Part shown: positions 25,045 to 33,884 of the stretch, piece after piece | Position numbering within the stretch: the first letter of the stretch is position 1 | Layout: each line of letters begins with the position of its first letter | Assembly (NCBI GenBank): GCA_046484535.1 | Contig: JAWOIT010000133.1 | Location: 1-56,263, forward strand | Direction of reading: 5' to 3' | DNA from: JAPHTQ01 sp046484535 | GTDB lineage: Bacteria; Pseudomonadota; Gammaproteobacteria; Thiohalomonadales; Thiohalomonadaceae | DNA length: 56,263 nt | Made by a program: the position numbers and the translations under genes | The notes under the pieces: generated by a model | The model's database searches: none | What the model was told of the DNA's origin: nothing | What the model saw: only the letters and a program-made list of their open reading frames with translations

Positions 25045-25860
25045 TTAGCCGAAGAAGGTCTGGACCGCTGCGTTGAGGGTATCGCGCATGTCCGGGTCGT
25101 CGGTGAGCGGGGTTACCATCGTCATGGAGCAGGCCTCGGTCGGGTCGATTCCCTTGGCGATCAGCTGTCCGGCGTAGACCAGCAGACGGGTGGAGATCCC
25201 CTCGTCCAGGCCGTGGCCCTTGAGGTTGCGGGCACGGTGGGCGATCTGCACCAGCTTGCCGGCGGTCTCCTTGTCGACACCGGACTCCTTGGCGACGATC
25301 TCGGTCTCCTTCTCCTGCTCCGGGTAATCGAAGTCGAGACCACCGAAACGCTGCTTGGTGGACTGCTTCAGATCCTTCATCAGGCTCTGGTAACCGGGGT
25401 TGTAGGAGATCACCAGCTGGAAATCCGGGTGCGCTTCAATCAGCTCGCCCTTCTTGTCCAGCGGCAGGGTGCGGCGGTGATCGGTCAGCGGGTGGATCAC
25501 AACGGTGGTGTCCTGGCGCGCCTCGACCACCTCATCGAGGTAGCAGATGGCGCCGATGCGTGCCGCGGTGGCCAGCGGTCCGTCCTGCCACTTGGTGCCG
25601 TCCTTGTCGAGCAGAAAACGACCGACCAGGTCGGAGGCGGTCATGTCCTCGTTACAGGCCACAGTGATGAGCGGCTTGCCCAGCTTGTAGGCCATGTACT
25701 CGACAAAGCGCGATTTACCACAGCCGGTCGGCCCCTTGAGCATCATCGGCATGCGGGCATTATAAGCCGCCTCATAGAGAGCCACTTCCTTACCCACCGC
25801 CTCGTAGTAGGGCTCGTTTTTAATAATGTACTGATTGGGATCAACAGTGGTATTAGACAT
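25045..25860 (-). CDS. cbbQ: CbbQ, AAA+ RuBisCO activase
   Basis: A 271-aa MoxR-type AAA+ ATPase. Walker A is GPTGCGKS (about 42-49), Walker B is CYLDEV (about 106-111), and sensor-like NPGYQSLMKDL and TKQRF (arginine finger region) follow. With CbbO it uses ATP to remove inhibitory sugar phosphates from form I RuBisCO. The ATG at 25860 (MSNTTVDPN) follows AGGGAAGG and is preferred over an upstream in-frame start at 25887 that would nearly touch the previous stop. It follows the 103-aa gene closely and lies 234 bp before cbbO. Confidence 0.95.
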   Translation of the reverse strand: MSNTTVDPNQYIIKNEPYYEAVGKEVALYEAAYNARMPMMLKGPTGCGKSRFVEYMAYKLGKPLITVACNEDMTASDLVGRFLLDKDGTKWQDGPLATAARIGAICYLDEVVEARQDTTVVIHPLTDHRRTLPLDKKGELIEAHPDFQLVISYNPGYQSLMKDLKQSTKQRFGGLDFDYPEQEKETEIVAKESGVDKETAGKLVQIAHRARNLKGHGLDEGISTRLLVYAGQLIAKGIDPTEACSMTMVTPLTDDPDMRDTLNAAVQTFFG

Positions 25861-25889
25861 AACGGACCTTCCCTCTAACTTGGTCAAAA

Positions 25890-26201
25890 TTACACTTCGT
25901 CGTCGGTTTCAAGTTCACCGCTCCAGCCCGCGGCCTTAGCCCTTTCAAGAGCCTCGCCGTGGATCCGGGCATGACGCTCGGCAAGCTCTTCAGGCAACTG
26001 GCTGACCAGACAGCCATACTTGTCCCACTCGGCATTGACCTTGTTCATCAAGGCATCAATCCCGGCTAGGTTCCAACCCTCACAGGTCTCTGTTTCGGGT
26101 ATCAGACCAAATACCCGGGCATCGCGAATCACCTTGCCGATACTGGTCATTCCGCCGTAGATATCGTTATCGATGCCGACATATGTATTTGGTTTTGCCA
26201 T
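25890..26201 (-). CDS. Conserved hypothetical protein between cbbS and cbbQ (103 aa)
   Basis: A 103-aa soluble protein. Motifs that look constrained are TYVGIDNDIYGGMTSIGKV at the N-terminus, DARVFGLIPETETCEGW, and a helical, charged C-terminus ending in acid (ELETDDEV). No family could be named. It lies after the cbbS terminator hairpin and just before cbbQ, so it would be expressed at activase rather than RuBisCO levels. Its position suggests a role with CbbQO or in RuBisCO assembly (inference). It is similar in size to a small subunit but does not resemble one. Confidence 0.7.
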   Translation of the reverse strand: MAKPNTYVGIDNDIYGGMTSIGKVIRDARVFGLIPETETCEGWNLAGIDALMNKVNAEWDKYGCLVSQLPEELAERHARIHGEALERAKAAGWSGELETDDEV

Positions 26202-26262
26202 GGTTATCTCTCACTCTTAAGGTTGTCGGCTTAAACTCCGCAACCTATGTGTATTTGTGTTG

Positions 26263-26301
26263 AAAAAACCCCTGACCGCATCAGGTCGGGCAGGGGTTTT
26301 C
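26263..26301 (-). terminator. Intrinsic terminator after cbbS (partial, within operon)
   Basis: Read on the minus strand: AAAACCCCTG, a loop with a small inner pairing, CAGGGGTTTTTT. The 10-bp stem with a T run lies 22 bp past the cbbS stop. It would let most transcripts end after cbbLS, with some readthrough to the activase genes. Confidence 0.8.
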
Positions 26302-26323
26302 TCATATCTACCCCGGCCGGGAC

Positions 26324-26680
26324 TTATTTGGACTGACCGCGGAAGATGATCATCGAGGTACCGGCACACTGTGCAAAGTTGTCCAGACCCAGCAGGCGAA
26401 CATGGTTGTTCGGATGGGCCTTGTGACAGGCTTCCAGCTCGGCCAGGATGGCATCCACGTCGGTCTCACCGAACATCGGCAGCTTCCACATGTACCAGTA
26501 GTGGTCGAAAGCGTTCTCCGGTTCGGTGTGCTCAACGCTGGGGTTCCAGCCCTTGTCGACGATGTACTGGATCTGCGCACGGATCTCGTCCGCAGACATC
26601 TGCGGCAGGTAGGAGAAGGTCTCGAACTTGCGGCTCTCAACGTCCGACAAGCTGGAGTTGTAATCTTGCATATCACTCAT
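26324..26680 (-). CDS. cbbS: RuBisCO small subunit, form I
   Basis: A 118-aa protein with the form I small-subunit signatures: FETFSYLPQMSADEIRAQI near the N-terminus, then YWYMWKLPMFGETD and LDNFAQCAGTSMIIFR at the end. It caps the L8S8 hexadecamer. The ATG at 26680 (MSDMQDY) follows GAGGAA; in-frame alternatives lie just upstream and downstream. It lies 156 bp behind cbbL, with an inverted-repeat element in between, and is followed by a terminator. Confidence 0.97.
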   Translation of the reverse strand: MSDMQDYNSSLSDVESRKFETFSYLPQMSADEIRAQIQYIVDKGWNPSVEHTEPENAFDHYWYMWKLPMFGETDVDAILAELEACHKAHPNNHVRLLGLDNFAQCAGTSMIIFRGQSK

Positions 26681-26712
26681 GATTGAATTCCTCGTCAATT
26701 CAGTTAAAGGCT

Positions 26713-26826
26713 TTTAACGCAAAGTTCGCGGAGAGCGCAGAGCTCGCAAAGACTTTATGGCAAGCACAGCTGCAGACAGCATTGATATCCTTTGCGCCCT
26801 CTGCGTCTCTGCGTTCTTTGCGTTTA
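26713..26826. repeat. Inverted-repeat element, CGCAAAG type (cbbL-cbbS gap)
   Basis: The left arm TTTTAACGCAAAG continues with CGCGGAGAGCGCAGAGC and CGCAAAG (26712-26750). The right arm TTTGCGCCCTCTGCG continues with TCTCTGCGTTCTTTGCG (26791-26822). The core is short (about 40 bp), so the transcript could fold into one long hairpin between cbbL and cbbS. Confidence 0.75.
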
Positions 26827-26836
26827 TCTTTGTCCT

Positions 26837-28258
26837 TTATTTATGCGCCACGTCGAGTTTGTCGACGGTGTCGAACTCGAACTTGATCTCTTTCCAGGTT
26901 TCCATCGCCATCTTCAGCTCGGGGCTGCTTTCGGCGGCCTTGGTCAGGATCTCCTTGCCCTCTTTCTCCAGTTCACGCCCTTCGTTGCGGGCCTGAACAC
27001 AGGCCTCAACGGCTACGCGGTTGGCCGCGGCGCCGGCTGCGTTGCCCCAGGGGTGACCCAGGGTGCCGCCACCGAACTGCAGTACGGAGTCGTCGCCGAA
27101 GATGCTGACCAGCGCCGGCATGTGCCAGACGTGGATACCGCCGGAAGCGACCGGGATAACGCCGGGCATGGCGCCCCAATCCTGGTCGAAGAAGATACCG
27201 CGTGAGCGGTCTTCCTTGATGTAGGAGTCGCGCATCAGGTCGATCCAGCCGAGGGTCGCGTCACGGTCGCCTTCCAGCTTGCCGACAACGGTACCGGAGT
27301 GGAGGTGGTCGCCACCGGACAGACGCAGCACCTTGGTCAGTACGCGGAAGTGGATACCGTGGTGCGGGTTGCGGTCGAGAACCGCGTGCATCGCACGGTG
27401 GATGTGCAGCAGTACGCCGTTGTCACGGCACCAGCGGGCCAGCTGGGTGTTGGCGGCGAAGCCACCGGTCAGGTAGTCGTGCATAATGATCGGAGCGCCG
27501 ATCTCTTTGGCGTACTCGGCACGCTTCATCATCTCATCAGCGGAAGGCGCGGTAACGTTCAGGTAGTGACCCTTGCGCTCGCCGGTCTCGGCCTCGGCCT
27601 TGTGGATGGCCTCCATGACGAAGTCGAAACGCTGCTTCCAGCGCATGAACGGCTGGGAGTTGACGTTCTCGTCGTCCTTGGTGAAGTCCAGGCCACCACG
27701 CAGGCCTTCGTAGCAGGCACGGCCGTAGTTCTTGGCGGAGAGACCCAGCTTGGGCTTGATGGTGCAGCCCAGCAGCGGACGGCCGTACTTGTTCATGATA
27801 TCGCGCTCGGTCTGGATACCGTGCGGCGGTCCGTTACAGGTCATGACGTAGGCGATCGGGAAGCGGATATCTTCCAGACGCAGCATACGCAGGGCCTTGA
27901 AGCCGAAGACGTTACCCACCAGGGAGGTCAGTACGTTGACCACGGAACCCTCTTCGAACAGGTCGATGGGATAGGCGACGAAGGCGTAGAAACAGGTATC
28001 ATCACCCGGTACGTCCTCGATGGCATAGGCCCGGCCCTTGTAGTAATCCAGGTCGGTCAGCAGGTCGGTCCAAACGGTGGTCCAGGTACCGGTGGAGGAC
28101 TCGGCGGCCACGGCGGCTGCAACCTCTTCACGCGGCACACCCGGCTGAGGGGTGACCTTAAAACAGGCCAGGATGTCGGTCTCTTTGGGAGTATAATCAG
28201 GATCCCAGTATGTTTCGCGGTACTCTTTAACGCCCGCGCTGTAGCTTTTTACCGCCAT
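26837..28258 (-). CDS. cbbL: RuBisCO large subunit, form I (IAq-like)
   Basis: A 473-aa form I large subunit that carboxylates or oxygenates ribulose 1,5-bisphosphate. All key residues are visible: KPKLGLSAKNYGR (catalytic lysine), GGLDFTKDDENVNSQPF (carbamylated lysine and metal-binding DDE), HDYLTGGF, HIHRAMHAV, the loop 6 lysine in GTVVGKLEGD, and PVASGGIHVWHMP. The ATG at 28258 (MAVKSYSAG) has GAGGAG upstream at good spacing; a start three codons earlier abuts that site. Linkage to cbbQ and cbbO with no carboxysome genes in the window points to the non-carboxysomal IAq type. It heads the operon and diverges from cbbR. Confidence 0.98.
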   Translation of the reverse strand: MAVKSYSAGVKEYRETYWDPDYTPKETDILACFKVTPQPGVPREEVAAAVAAESSTGTWTTVWTDLLTDLDYYKGRAYAIEDVPGDDTCFYAFVAYPIDLFEEGSVVNVLTSLVGNVFGFKALRMLRLEDIRFPIAYVMTCNGPPHGIQTERDIMNKYGRPLLGCTIKPKLGLSAKNYGRACYEGLRGGLDFTKDDENVNSQPFMRWKQRFDFVMEAIHKAEAETGERKGHYLNVTAPSADEMMKRAEYAKEIGAPIIMHDYLTGGFAANTQLARWCRDNGVLLHIHRAMHAVLDRNPHHGIHFRVLTKVLRLSGGDHLHSGTVVGKLEGDRDATLGWIDLMRDSYIKEDRSRGIFFDQDWGAMPGVIPVASGGIHVWHMPALVSIFGDDSVLQFGGGTLGHPWGNAAGAAANRVAVEACVQARNEGRELEKEGKEILTKAAESSPELKMAMETWKEIKFEFDTVDKLDVAHK

Positions 28259-28436
28259 GGTTCTCATCTCCTCATGGGTTCTACAAGTTCAATGCCGGTC
28301 GGCCCGGTATGGCCTTCCCGACGCGTGTTTCCTCTTGACGATTGAAAATGTAGACGAGGAATGAGATAAATAAAAATTAATTGTTAATATTAATTCCATT
28401 TACTTTCGTTTATCCCTTATCGGATGGATAAGTCAC
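28259..28436. promoter_or_regulatory. Divergent cbbL-cbbR control region
   Basis: An AT-rich core holds TAA-N7-TTA (28367-28379), matching the TNA-N7-TNA half-site pattern of CbbR. Overlapping palindromes such as TTAATATTAA follow. Close to cbbR there is an inverted TTATCC (28410-28415) and GGATAA (28426-28431), suited to autoregulation. GAGGAG precedes cbbL. Confidence 0.6.
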
Positions 28437-29348
28437 ATGATTCGAGCCACCCTGCAACAGTTAAGACTCTTCGAGGCGGTTGCCCGCCATGGCAGCTACA
28501 CCCGCGCCGCCGAGGCGATTCACCTGACACAACCGGCGATCTCGATACAAATCAAGCGGTTGGAAGAGGGTCTGGGGGTTTCCCTGTTCGAGCAGATGGG
28601 GAAGAAAATCTACCTGACCGCCGCCGGCAAGGAGCTCTACGCCACCTGCCAGGACGTGTTTGACCGCCTGGGCGCCTTTGAGGGGAAGCTGGATGAGCTG
28701 AGAGGCGAAGTTGCCGGTCCACTCAACCTGGCGGCGGTGACCACCGCCAAATATTTCCTGCCTCACTATCTGGGCGCCTTTTTGCGGCGCTACCCCAAAG
28801 TGGTTCCCCAGCTCAAGGCGAGCAATCGTGCACGCATCGTCGAACGGATGGAGGCCAACGTGGACGACATCTACATCATGGCCACCCTGCCGGAGGCTAT
28901 CGATATCGAGGCCCACCCCTTTCTCAAGGACGAACTGGTGATGTTCGCCCACCCACATCATCCACTGGCAGGCAAAAAAAAGATTCCTTTGGAACAGCTG
29001 TTGAGAGAACGCATCATCTCCCGAGAGGCCGGTTCCGGTATCCGCATGACCTTTGAGCGGCTGTTGGCCGAGAGGGAGATTACGATCGACCCCTATATGG
29101 AGTTGGGCAGCGGCGAGGCGATCAAGCAGGCGGTGATGTCGGGTATCGGTGTCGCGATGCTCTCCACTTTCAGCCTGAAACTGGAACTGGAAACCAAGCG
29201 CCTGGTCTTGCTGGACGTGGAGGGCCTGCCTATAAGACGCAACTGGTATGCCGTACACCGCAAAGGCAAGCACCTCACTCCGGCGGCGCTGAAATTTATC
29301 GAATTTTTGCAGACGATGGATGAGGGGCAGTTGGGGAAGGAGTTGTGA
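28437..29348 (+). CDS. cbbR: LysR-type transcriptional activator of the cbb operon
   Basis: A 303-aa LysR-family protein with an N-terminal helix-turn-helix (FEAVARHGSYTRAAEAIHLT, about 12-31, then QPAISIQIKRLEE). The effector domain carries TTAKYFLPHYLGAFLRRYP and ELGSGEAIKQAVMSGIGVA, both typical of CbbR. It diverges from cbbL with 178 bp between, the standard arrangement for the Calvin-cycle activator. It is closer to classical CbbR than the paralogue at 10443-11327. Followed by a palindromic element, then the PreP-like gene. Confidence 0.93.
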   Translation: MIRATLQQLRLFEAVARHGSYTRAAEAIHLTQPAISIQIKRLEEGLGVSLFEQMGKKIYLTAAGKELYATCQDVFDRLGAFEGKLDELRGEVAGPLNLAAVTTAKYFLPHYLGAFLRRYPKVVPQLKASNRARIVERMEANVDDIYIMATLPEAIDIEAHPFLKDELVMFAHPHHPLAGKKKIPLEQLLRERIISREAGSGIRMTFERLLAEREITIDPYMELGSGEAIKQAVMSGIGVAMLSTFSLKLELETKRLVLLDVEGLPIRRNWYAVHRKGKHLTPAALKFIEFLQTMDEGQLGKEL

Positions 29349-29374
29349 TTTTGTGGTTTTCTGGATAAAAGGTT

Positions 29375-29452
29375 TTGTGTCGCTATCGCGACGAACTGAT
29401 CAGATGCGGGGGGCTGCCCCGCATTAGATTACCCGTCGCGTCAGCGACACAA
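29375..29452. repeat. Long palindromic element after cbbR
   Basis: The outer arms TTGTGTCGCTATCGCGACG (29375) and CGTCGCGTCAGCGACACAA (to 29452) pair except at the centre bases. The inner arms GATGCGGGG and CCCCGCAT form a second stem. It may act as a two-part terminator-like hairpin or be a dispersed mobile palindrome; there is no T run. Confidence 0.7.
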
Positions 29453-29555
29453 TCCAATACACAAACCACCAAAAGCCATCCCCTCCCTTGTATGCTACGA
29501 TTCCAACCCAAATCTGATTAAAACAGTCTCAATAACAGGGTTCCCAAGGATACAC

Positions 29556-32477
29556 ATGAGCGAAGTCAAGACTCACCCCACATTCGAGTTCGTACGCCGG
29601 CACCGCGTCCCCTCCCTCAACGTCGAGGTTCAGGAGTACCGGCACAAGGGCACCGGCGCCACACACCTCCACCTGGCGGCGGAGGATGACCAGAACGCCT
29701 TCCTGGTGGCCTTTCGCACCGTACCTCAGGATTCCACAGGGGTGGCGCACATCCTGGAACACACTTCCCTTTGCGGCAGCCGCAAATACCCGGTACGCGA
29801 TCCCTTCTTCATGATGACGCGCCGCTCACTCAATACCTTTATGAACGCCTTCACCGCCGCCGACTGGACCGCCTACCCCTTCGCCAGCCGCAATCGCAAG
29901 GACTTCGACAACCTGCTGGATGTTTACCTCGATGCGGTGTTTTACCCCAAGCTGGAGGAGCTGGACTTCCTGCAGGAGGGCCACCGGGTGGAGTTCGCCG
30001 AACCCGACAACCCCGCCTCGGAGCTGGTATTCAAGGGGGTGGTCTTTAATGAGATGAAAGGGGCGATGAGCTCCCCTACCGCGGCACTCTATCAATCCCT
30101 GACCCGTGAGCTCTTCCCCACCATCACCTACCACCACAACTCCGGTGGGGACCCGGAGCGGATCCCGGATCTCACCTATGAGCAGCTGAAGGCCTTCCAT
30201 GCCCGCCACTACCATCCGAGCAATGCGGTGTTCATGACCTTCGGCGACATTCCCGCCGCTGAGCATCAGGCCAAATTCGAGGCCGGCGCCCTCGGTGAAT
30301 TCCAGGCGCTGAAGATGGACATCAGCGTACCGGACGAACAGCGCTACAGCGCCCCGATTCAGGTAGAAGATCGCTATGCCCTCGACGGCGAGGAGGACAC
30401 CGCCGACAAGACCCATATCGTCATCGGCTGGCTGCTGGATAAGAGCATCGATGCCGAGGCGGTGATGCGGGCCCACCTGCTCTCCGGTGTGTTGCTGGAC
30501 AACGGCGCCTCGCCGCTACTGCGCGCACTGGAGACCACCGAGCTGGGCAGCGCCCCCTCGCCGCTTTGCGGTCTGGCCGACTCCAATCGTGAAATGATGT
30601 TAGCGGCAGGCCTCGAGGGCTCCAACCCCGAGCATGCCGAGGCGGTGGAACAGCTGGTGCTGGATGTGCTGGCGGATGTCGCCGAGAACGGTGTCGAGCA
30701 GTCGATGGTCGAAGCGGTACTGCATCAACTGGAGCTCTCCCAGCGGGAGATCAGCGGCGACGGCCTCCCCTTCGGCCTGCAGCTGATGGTACAGACTTTG
30801 AGCCCCCTGCTCCATGGCGGGGATGTGGTCAAGGAGCTGGACATCGATCCCATTCTGGAGAAATTGCGCGAACAGATTCAGGACCCTTCCTTCATCAAGG
30901 GGCTGGCCCGTGAGGTGCTGGAGAACCCCCACCGGGTCCGGCTGGTGATGAAGCCGGATCCGACATTGAGCGCGGAACGTGCCGCCGCCGAGGCCGAACG
31001 ACTGGCGGAAATGAAGGCCGCCATGGACGACAGGGAGAAGCAACGGGTGATGGAGATGGCCGCCAAACTGCTCGAGCGGCAAAACCGGCAGGACGACCCG
31101 GAAAACCTACCCAAGGTCGGCCTGGAGGACATCCCCACCGAGCTGAACATCCCGGTGGGGAAGGAGCACAGCATCGCCGGGATGCCCGCCACCTGGTTCG
31201 CCCGCGGCACCAACGGCCTGGTCTACCAGCAACTGGTGGTGGACCTGCCCCAAATGGATGCAGAGCTGGTGGACCTTATGCCCATCTTCTGCGACATCAT
31301 CACCGAAGTGGGTTGCGGCGAGATGGATTATCTTCAGTCCCAGGCGCGCCAGGCGGCGGTCACCGGCGGCATCATAGCCAACGCCACCGTGCGTGGTGCG
31401 GTGGATGACATCAACCGGGATCGCACTGTCCTCACCCTCTCCGGCAAGTCTCTCAACCGTTATCACACTGAGTTGGGTGAGATTATGCTGGGGATCTTCG
31501 AAAACGCCCGCTTTGATGAGCTGTCACGCCTGCGTGAACTGGTCTCTCAGGAGCGCATGTATCGTGAACAGCGCGTCACCAGCGCCGGCCATACCCTCGC
31601 GATGTCCGCCGCCGCCGGCGGCCTGGCCCCCAATGCGGCGCTCAATCATCGCTGGAGCGGACTGGCCGGCATCAAGTCGCTCAAGGCTTTGGATGACTCC
31701 CTCGACGACCCCTCCGTGCTGAAGGCCTTTGCCGAAAAGCTCGAACGCATCCGCGACAGCCTCGCCTCCGCACCGCGTCAATTGCTGCTCATCGGCGAAG
31801 AGGCCGAACAGCAGGCGATCAACGACAGCATCGACCGGCTTTGGTCAGACAGGTCTTTCCAGACCGACACCGCCCGCTTCGTCGCCCCAGCCGCCGGCGG
31901 ACAACTCAAACAGGCATGGACCACCTCAACCCAGGTCAACTTCTGTGCCAAGGCCTTCCCCACCGTGCCCGCCGAGCATGCCGATGCCCCGGCGCTGATG
32001 GTGTTGGCCGGTTTCCTGCGCAACAACTTCCTGCATCGAGCCATCCGCGAACAGGGCGGCGCCTACGGCGGTGGCGCCGGCTTTGATCCGGACAGCGGCG
32101 CTTTCCGCTTCTTCTCCTATCGCGATCCGCGCCTGGAGGAGACCCTGGCCGACTTCGACCACTCCATTGACTGGCTGCTGGAGAACAAGCATGAAGATCG
32201 TCTGGTGGAGGAGGCCGTCCTCGGCATCATCAGCAGTATCGACAAACCGGCCTCACCCGCCGGTGAGGCGAAAAAGACCTTCCATGGCATCCTGCACGGT
32301 CGCACACCCGAGCAGCGCCGTCGCTTCCGCGCACGGATCCTCGAGGTTAAACAGGATGACTTGAAACGTGTTGCCGAAACGTGGCTCAAGCCCGAGGCGG
32401 CCAGCACGGTGGTGATCAGCGATCCGGCAACCCTGGAAAAACACCCGTCTCTGGATCTGGAGATAATCCGGCTCTAA
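29556..32477 (+). CDS. M16C zinc metalloprotease, presequence-protease (PreP/Cym1)-like
   Basis: A 973-aa protein of the pitrilysin M16C subfamily, with two homologous halves of about 480 residues each. The inverted zinc motif HILEH (about 67-71) is in AHILEHTSLCGSRKYPVRDP, followed by NTFMNAFTAADWTAYPFASR. The C-terminal half carries the substrate-clasping REQGGAYGGGAGFD segment. Such enzymes degrade free peptides up to about 65 residues; no signal peptide is seen, so it should be cytoplasmic. AAGGA precedes the ATG. It appears to be monocistronic, with a strong hairpin downstream. Confidence 0.9.
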   Translation: MSEVKTHPTFEFVRRHRVPSLNVEVQEYRHKGTGATHLHLAAEDDQNAFLVAFRTVPQDSTGVAHILEHTSLCGSRKYPVRDPFFMMTRRSLNTFMNAFTAADWTAYPFASRNRKDFDNLLDVYLDAVFYPKLEELDFLQEGHRVEFAEPDNPASELVFKGVVFNEMKGAMSSPTAALYQSLTRELFPTITYHHNSGGDPERIPDLTYEQLKAFHARHYHPSNAVFMTFGDIPAAEHQAKFEAGALGEFQALKMDISVPDEQRYSAPIQVEDRYALDGEEDTADKTHIVIGWLLDKSIDAEAVMRAHLLSGVLLDNGASPLLRALETTELGSAPSPLCGLADSNREMMLAAGLEGSNPEHAEAVEQLVLDVLADVAENGVEQSMVEAVLHQLELSQREISGDGLPFGLQLMVQTLSPLLHGGDVVKELDIDPILEKLREQIQDPSFIKGLAREVLENPHRVRLVMKPDPTLSAERAAAEAERLAEMKAAMDDREKQRVMEMAAKLLERQNRQDDPENLPKVGLEDIPTELNIPVGKEHSIAGMPATWFARGTNGLVYQQLVVDLPQMDAELVDLMPIFCDIITEVGCGEMDYLQSQARQAAVTGGIIANATVRGAVDDINRDRTVLTLSGKSLNRYHTELGEIMLGIFENARFDELSRLRELVSQERMYREQRVTSAGHTLAMSAAAGGLAPNAALNHRWSGLAGIKSLKALDDSLDDPSVLKAFAEKLERIRDSLASAPRQLLLIGEEAEQQAINDSIDRLWSDRSFQTDTARFVAPAAGGQLKQAWTTSTQVNFCAKAFPTVPAEHADAPALMVLAGFLRNNFLHRAIREQGGAYGGGAGFDPDSGAFRFFSYRDPRLEETLADFDHSIDWLLENKHEDRLVEEAVLGIISSIDKPASPAGEAKKTFHGILHGRTPEQRRRFRARILEVKQDDLKRVAETWLKPEAASTVVISDPATLEKHPSLDLEIIRL

Positions 32478-32490
32478 CCACCGAAACAGA

Positions 32491-32533
32491 AGGCGGTCAC
32501 GGCATCCCCTTCCAGCCGATGCCGTGACCGCCT
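32491..32533 (+). terminator. Strong hairpin after the M16C protease gene
   Basis: A perfect 16-bp stem, AGGCGGTCACGGCATC and GATGCCGTGACCGCCT, with an 11-nt loop, starts 14 bp after the stop codon. No T run follows, so it may stabilise the 3' end or act with Rho rather than as a classical terminator. Confidence 0.65.
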
Positions 32534-32786
32534 CTGCTCCGGAAGCACATAGATGCCGAGGATGATCTCAAATAAACCCGCCATGTTTGATAAACAGCGA
32601 CGAATTCTGTTTTGACTCCCACTTACCTGTTCCGGTAAAAATATAGGCATGGGTAACATCCACGACACTGCCGCTTTACCACAGGGCGGTGTCCGGGGAC
32701 CGGGACGGTTGTGCCGCGCGGTAGAGGCCCTCTCGCCGGCAACAGCGCCGAGGAATATAAAAAACCAATAAATACATGGAGTTATT
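32534..32786. other. Intergenic region before the BPSS1780-type gene
   Basis: About 250 bp without an open frame of note. GGAG lies just before the next ATG. No clear operator, RNA or repeat is seen. Confidence 0.4.
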
Positions 32787-33866
32787 ATGAATTCTCAATA
32801 CAATGTCGTTTTCACGGGCGAACTGAAACCGGGTACGGAAAGAGAGTCTTTCATCAAGACATTCAGCGACCGCTTTCAATGCGATGAAGCCAAAGCGATT
32901 GAAATTCTCGACAGTGGCAGCGCGGTGACGTTAAAAAAAGCGGTCACCCGTGAAGTGGCGGAAAAGTTCAGGGAAGCGCTCGAGGCAATGGGTATGATGG
33001 TTTCCCTGACACCTGCCGTGGCCGGCGCCGGCGAAGCCCAACCGCATGTGGAATCGATGCCGGCCCCTGAAGCGGATAACCCCTACCAGGCCCCCAGAGC
33101 TGACCTGAACACCGCTCAGGATGAAGGTGAGATGAGCGGTCCGGTATCGGTTCCCTTCGGCAACGGCTTTCGCTGGATTACCACCGCCTTTCGCAATCAC
33201 TTCATGGCCAACCCCATGGCATGGATTGGGGCGTTCCTGATTTTCTTCATCTTATCCATCGTGATTCAAATCATCCCCCTGCTCGGGCCGCTGGCGATCT
33301 CACTGCTGTCACCTGTGTTTATCGCCGGCTTCGCCATCGGCGCCAGGGCTCAGGATATGGGGGAGGATTTCACGGTCGGCCACCTGTTCAGCGGCTTCCA
33401 GCAACACGCCGGGCAATTGATGCTGATCGGCCTGCTCTATCTGGTAGGAATGGTTGTCATCGGTATTGTATTCGCCGTGCTCCTCGGCGGCTCAATGGCC
33501 ATGTTCGGCGCCATGGATGTGAATGACCCTGCCGCGGCCCAGGCTATGGCACAGGACCCCACGCCCGTCATACTGATGTCCCTCTTTATGGCGCTGCTGT
33601 TCATTCCCCTATTGATGGCCTACTGGTTTGCTCCGGCGTTGGTCAGCCTTGACGGGGTCTCCGCCGTGTCGGCGATGCGCATGAGTTTCATGGGCTGTCT
33701 CAAGAATATCCTGCCGTTCCTGCTCTACGGCATCGTCTCCCTCGTGTTGATGCTTATCGCCAGCTTACCGGTATTTCTCGGCCTCTTGGTTCTGCTGCCG
33801 GTAATGGTGGCCAGCCTCTACACCTCCTATCGCGACATCTTCTATCCCGATGCCCGGAGAGGATAA
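32787..33866 (+). CDS. BPSS1780 family membrane protein
   Basis: A 359-aa protein. An N-terminal soluble domain (about 1-75) is followed by a proline-rich linker with DNPYQAPRADL, a motif frequent before membrane domains of unknown function. The C-terminal membrane domain has about six helices (about 145-345) beginning with NGFRWITTAFRNHFMANPMAWI, the hallmark of the BPSS1780 family. Its function is unknown. GGAG precedes the ATG. It stands before the RDD-to-DUF58 operon, separated by a hairpin, and may belong to the same functional neighbourhood. Confidence 0.75.
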   Translation: MNSQYNVVFTGELKPGTERESFIKTFSDRFQCDEAKAIEILDSGSAVTLKKAVTREVAEKFREALEAMGMMVSLTPAVAGAGEAQPHVESMPAPEADNPYQAPRADLNTAQDEGEMSGPVSVPFGNGFRWITTAFRNHFMANPMAWIGAFLIFFILSIVIQIIPLLGPLAISLLSPVFIAGFAIGARAQDMGEDFTVGHLFSGFQQHAGQLMLIGLLYLVGMVVIGIVFAVLLGGSMAMFGAMDVNDPAAAQAMAQDPTPVILMSLFMALLFIPLLMAYWFAPALVSLDGVSAVSAMRMSFMGCLKNILPFLLYGIVSLVLMLIASLPVFLGLLVLLPVMVASLYTSYRDIFYPDARRG

Positions 33867-33884
33867 CCGGATCCCGACAAAGGC

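Noticed and set aside
26713..26826. Insertion sequence in the cbb operon
   Set aside because: The element has inverted arms but no transposase gene, and target-site duplications are not evident.
27299..28345. 348-aa plus-strand open frame opposite cbbL
   Set aside because: Antisense shadow of the RuBisCO large subunit gene.
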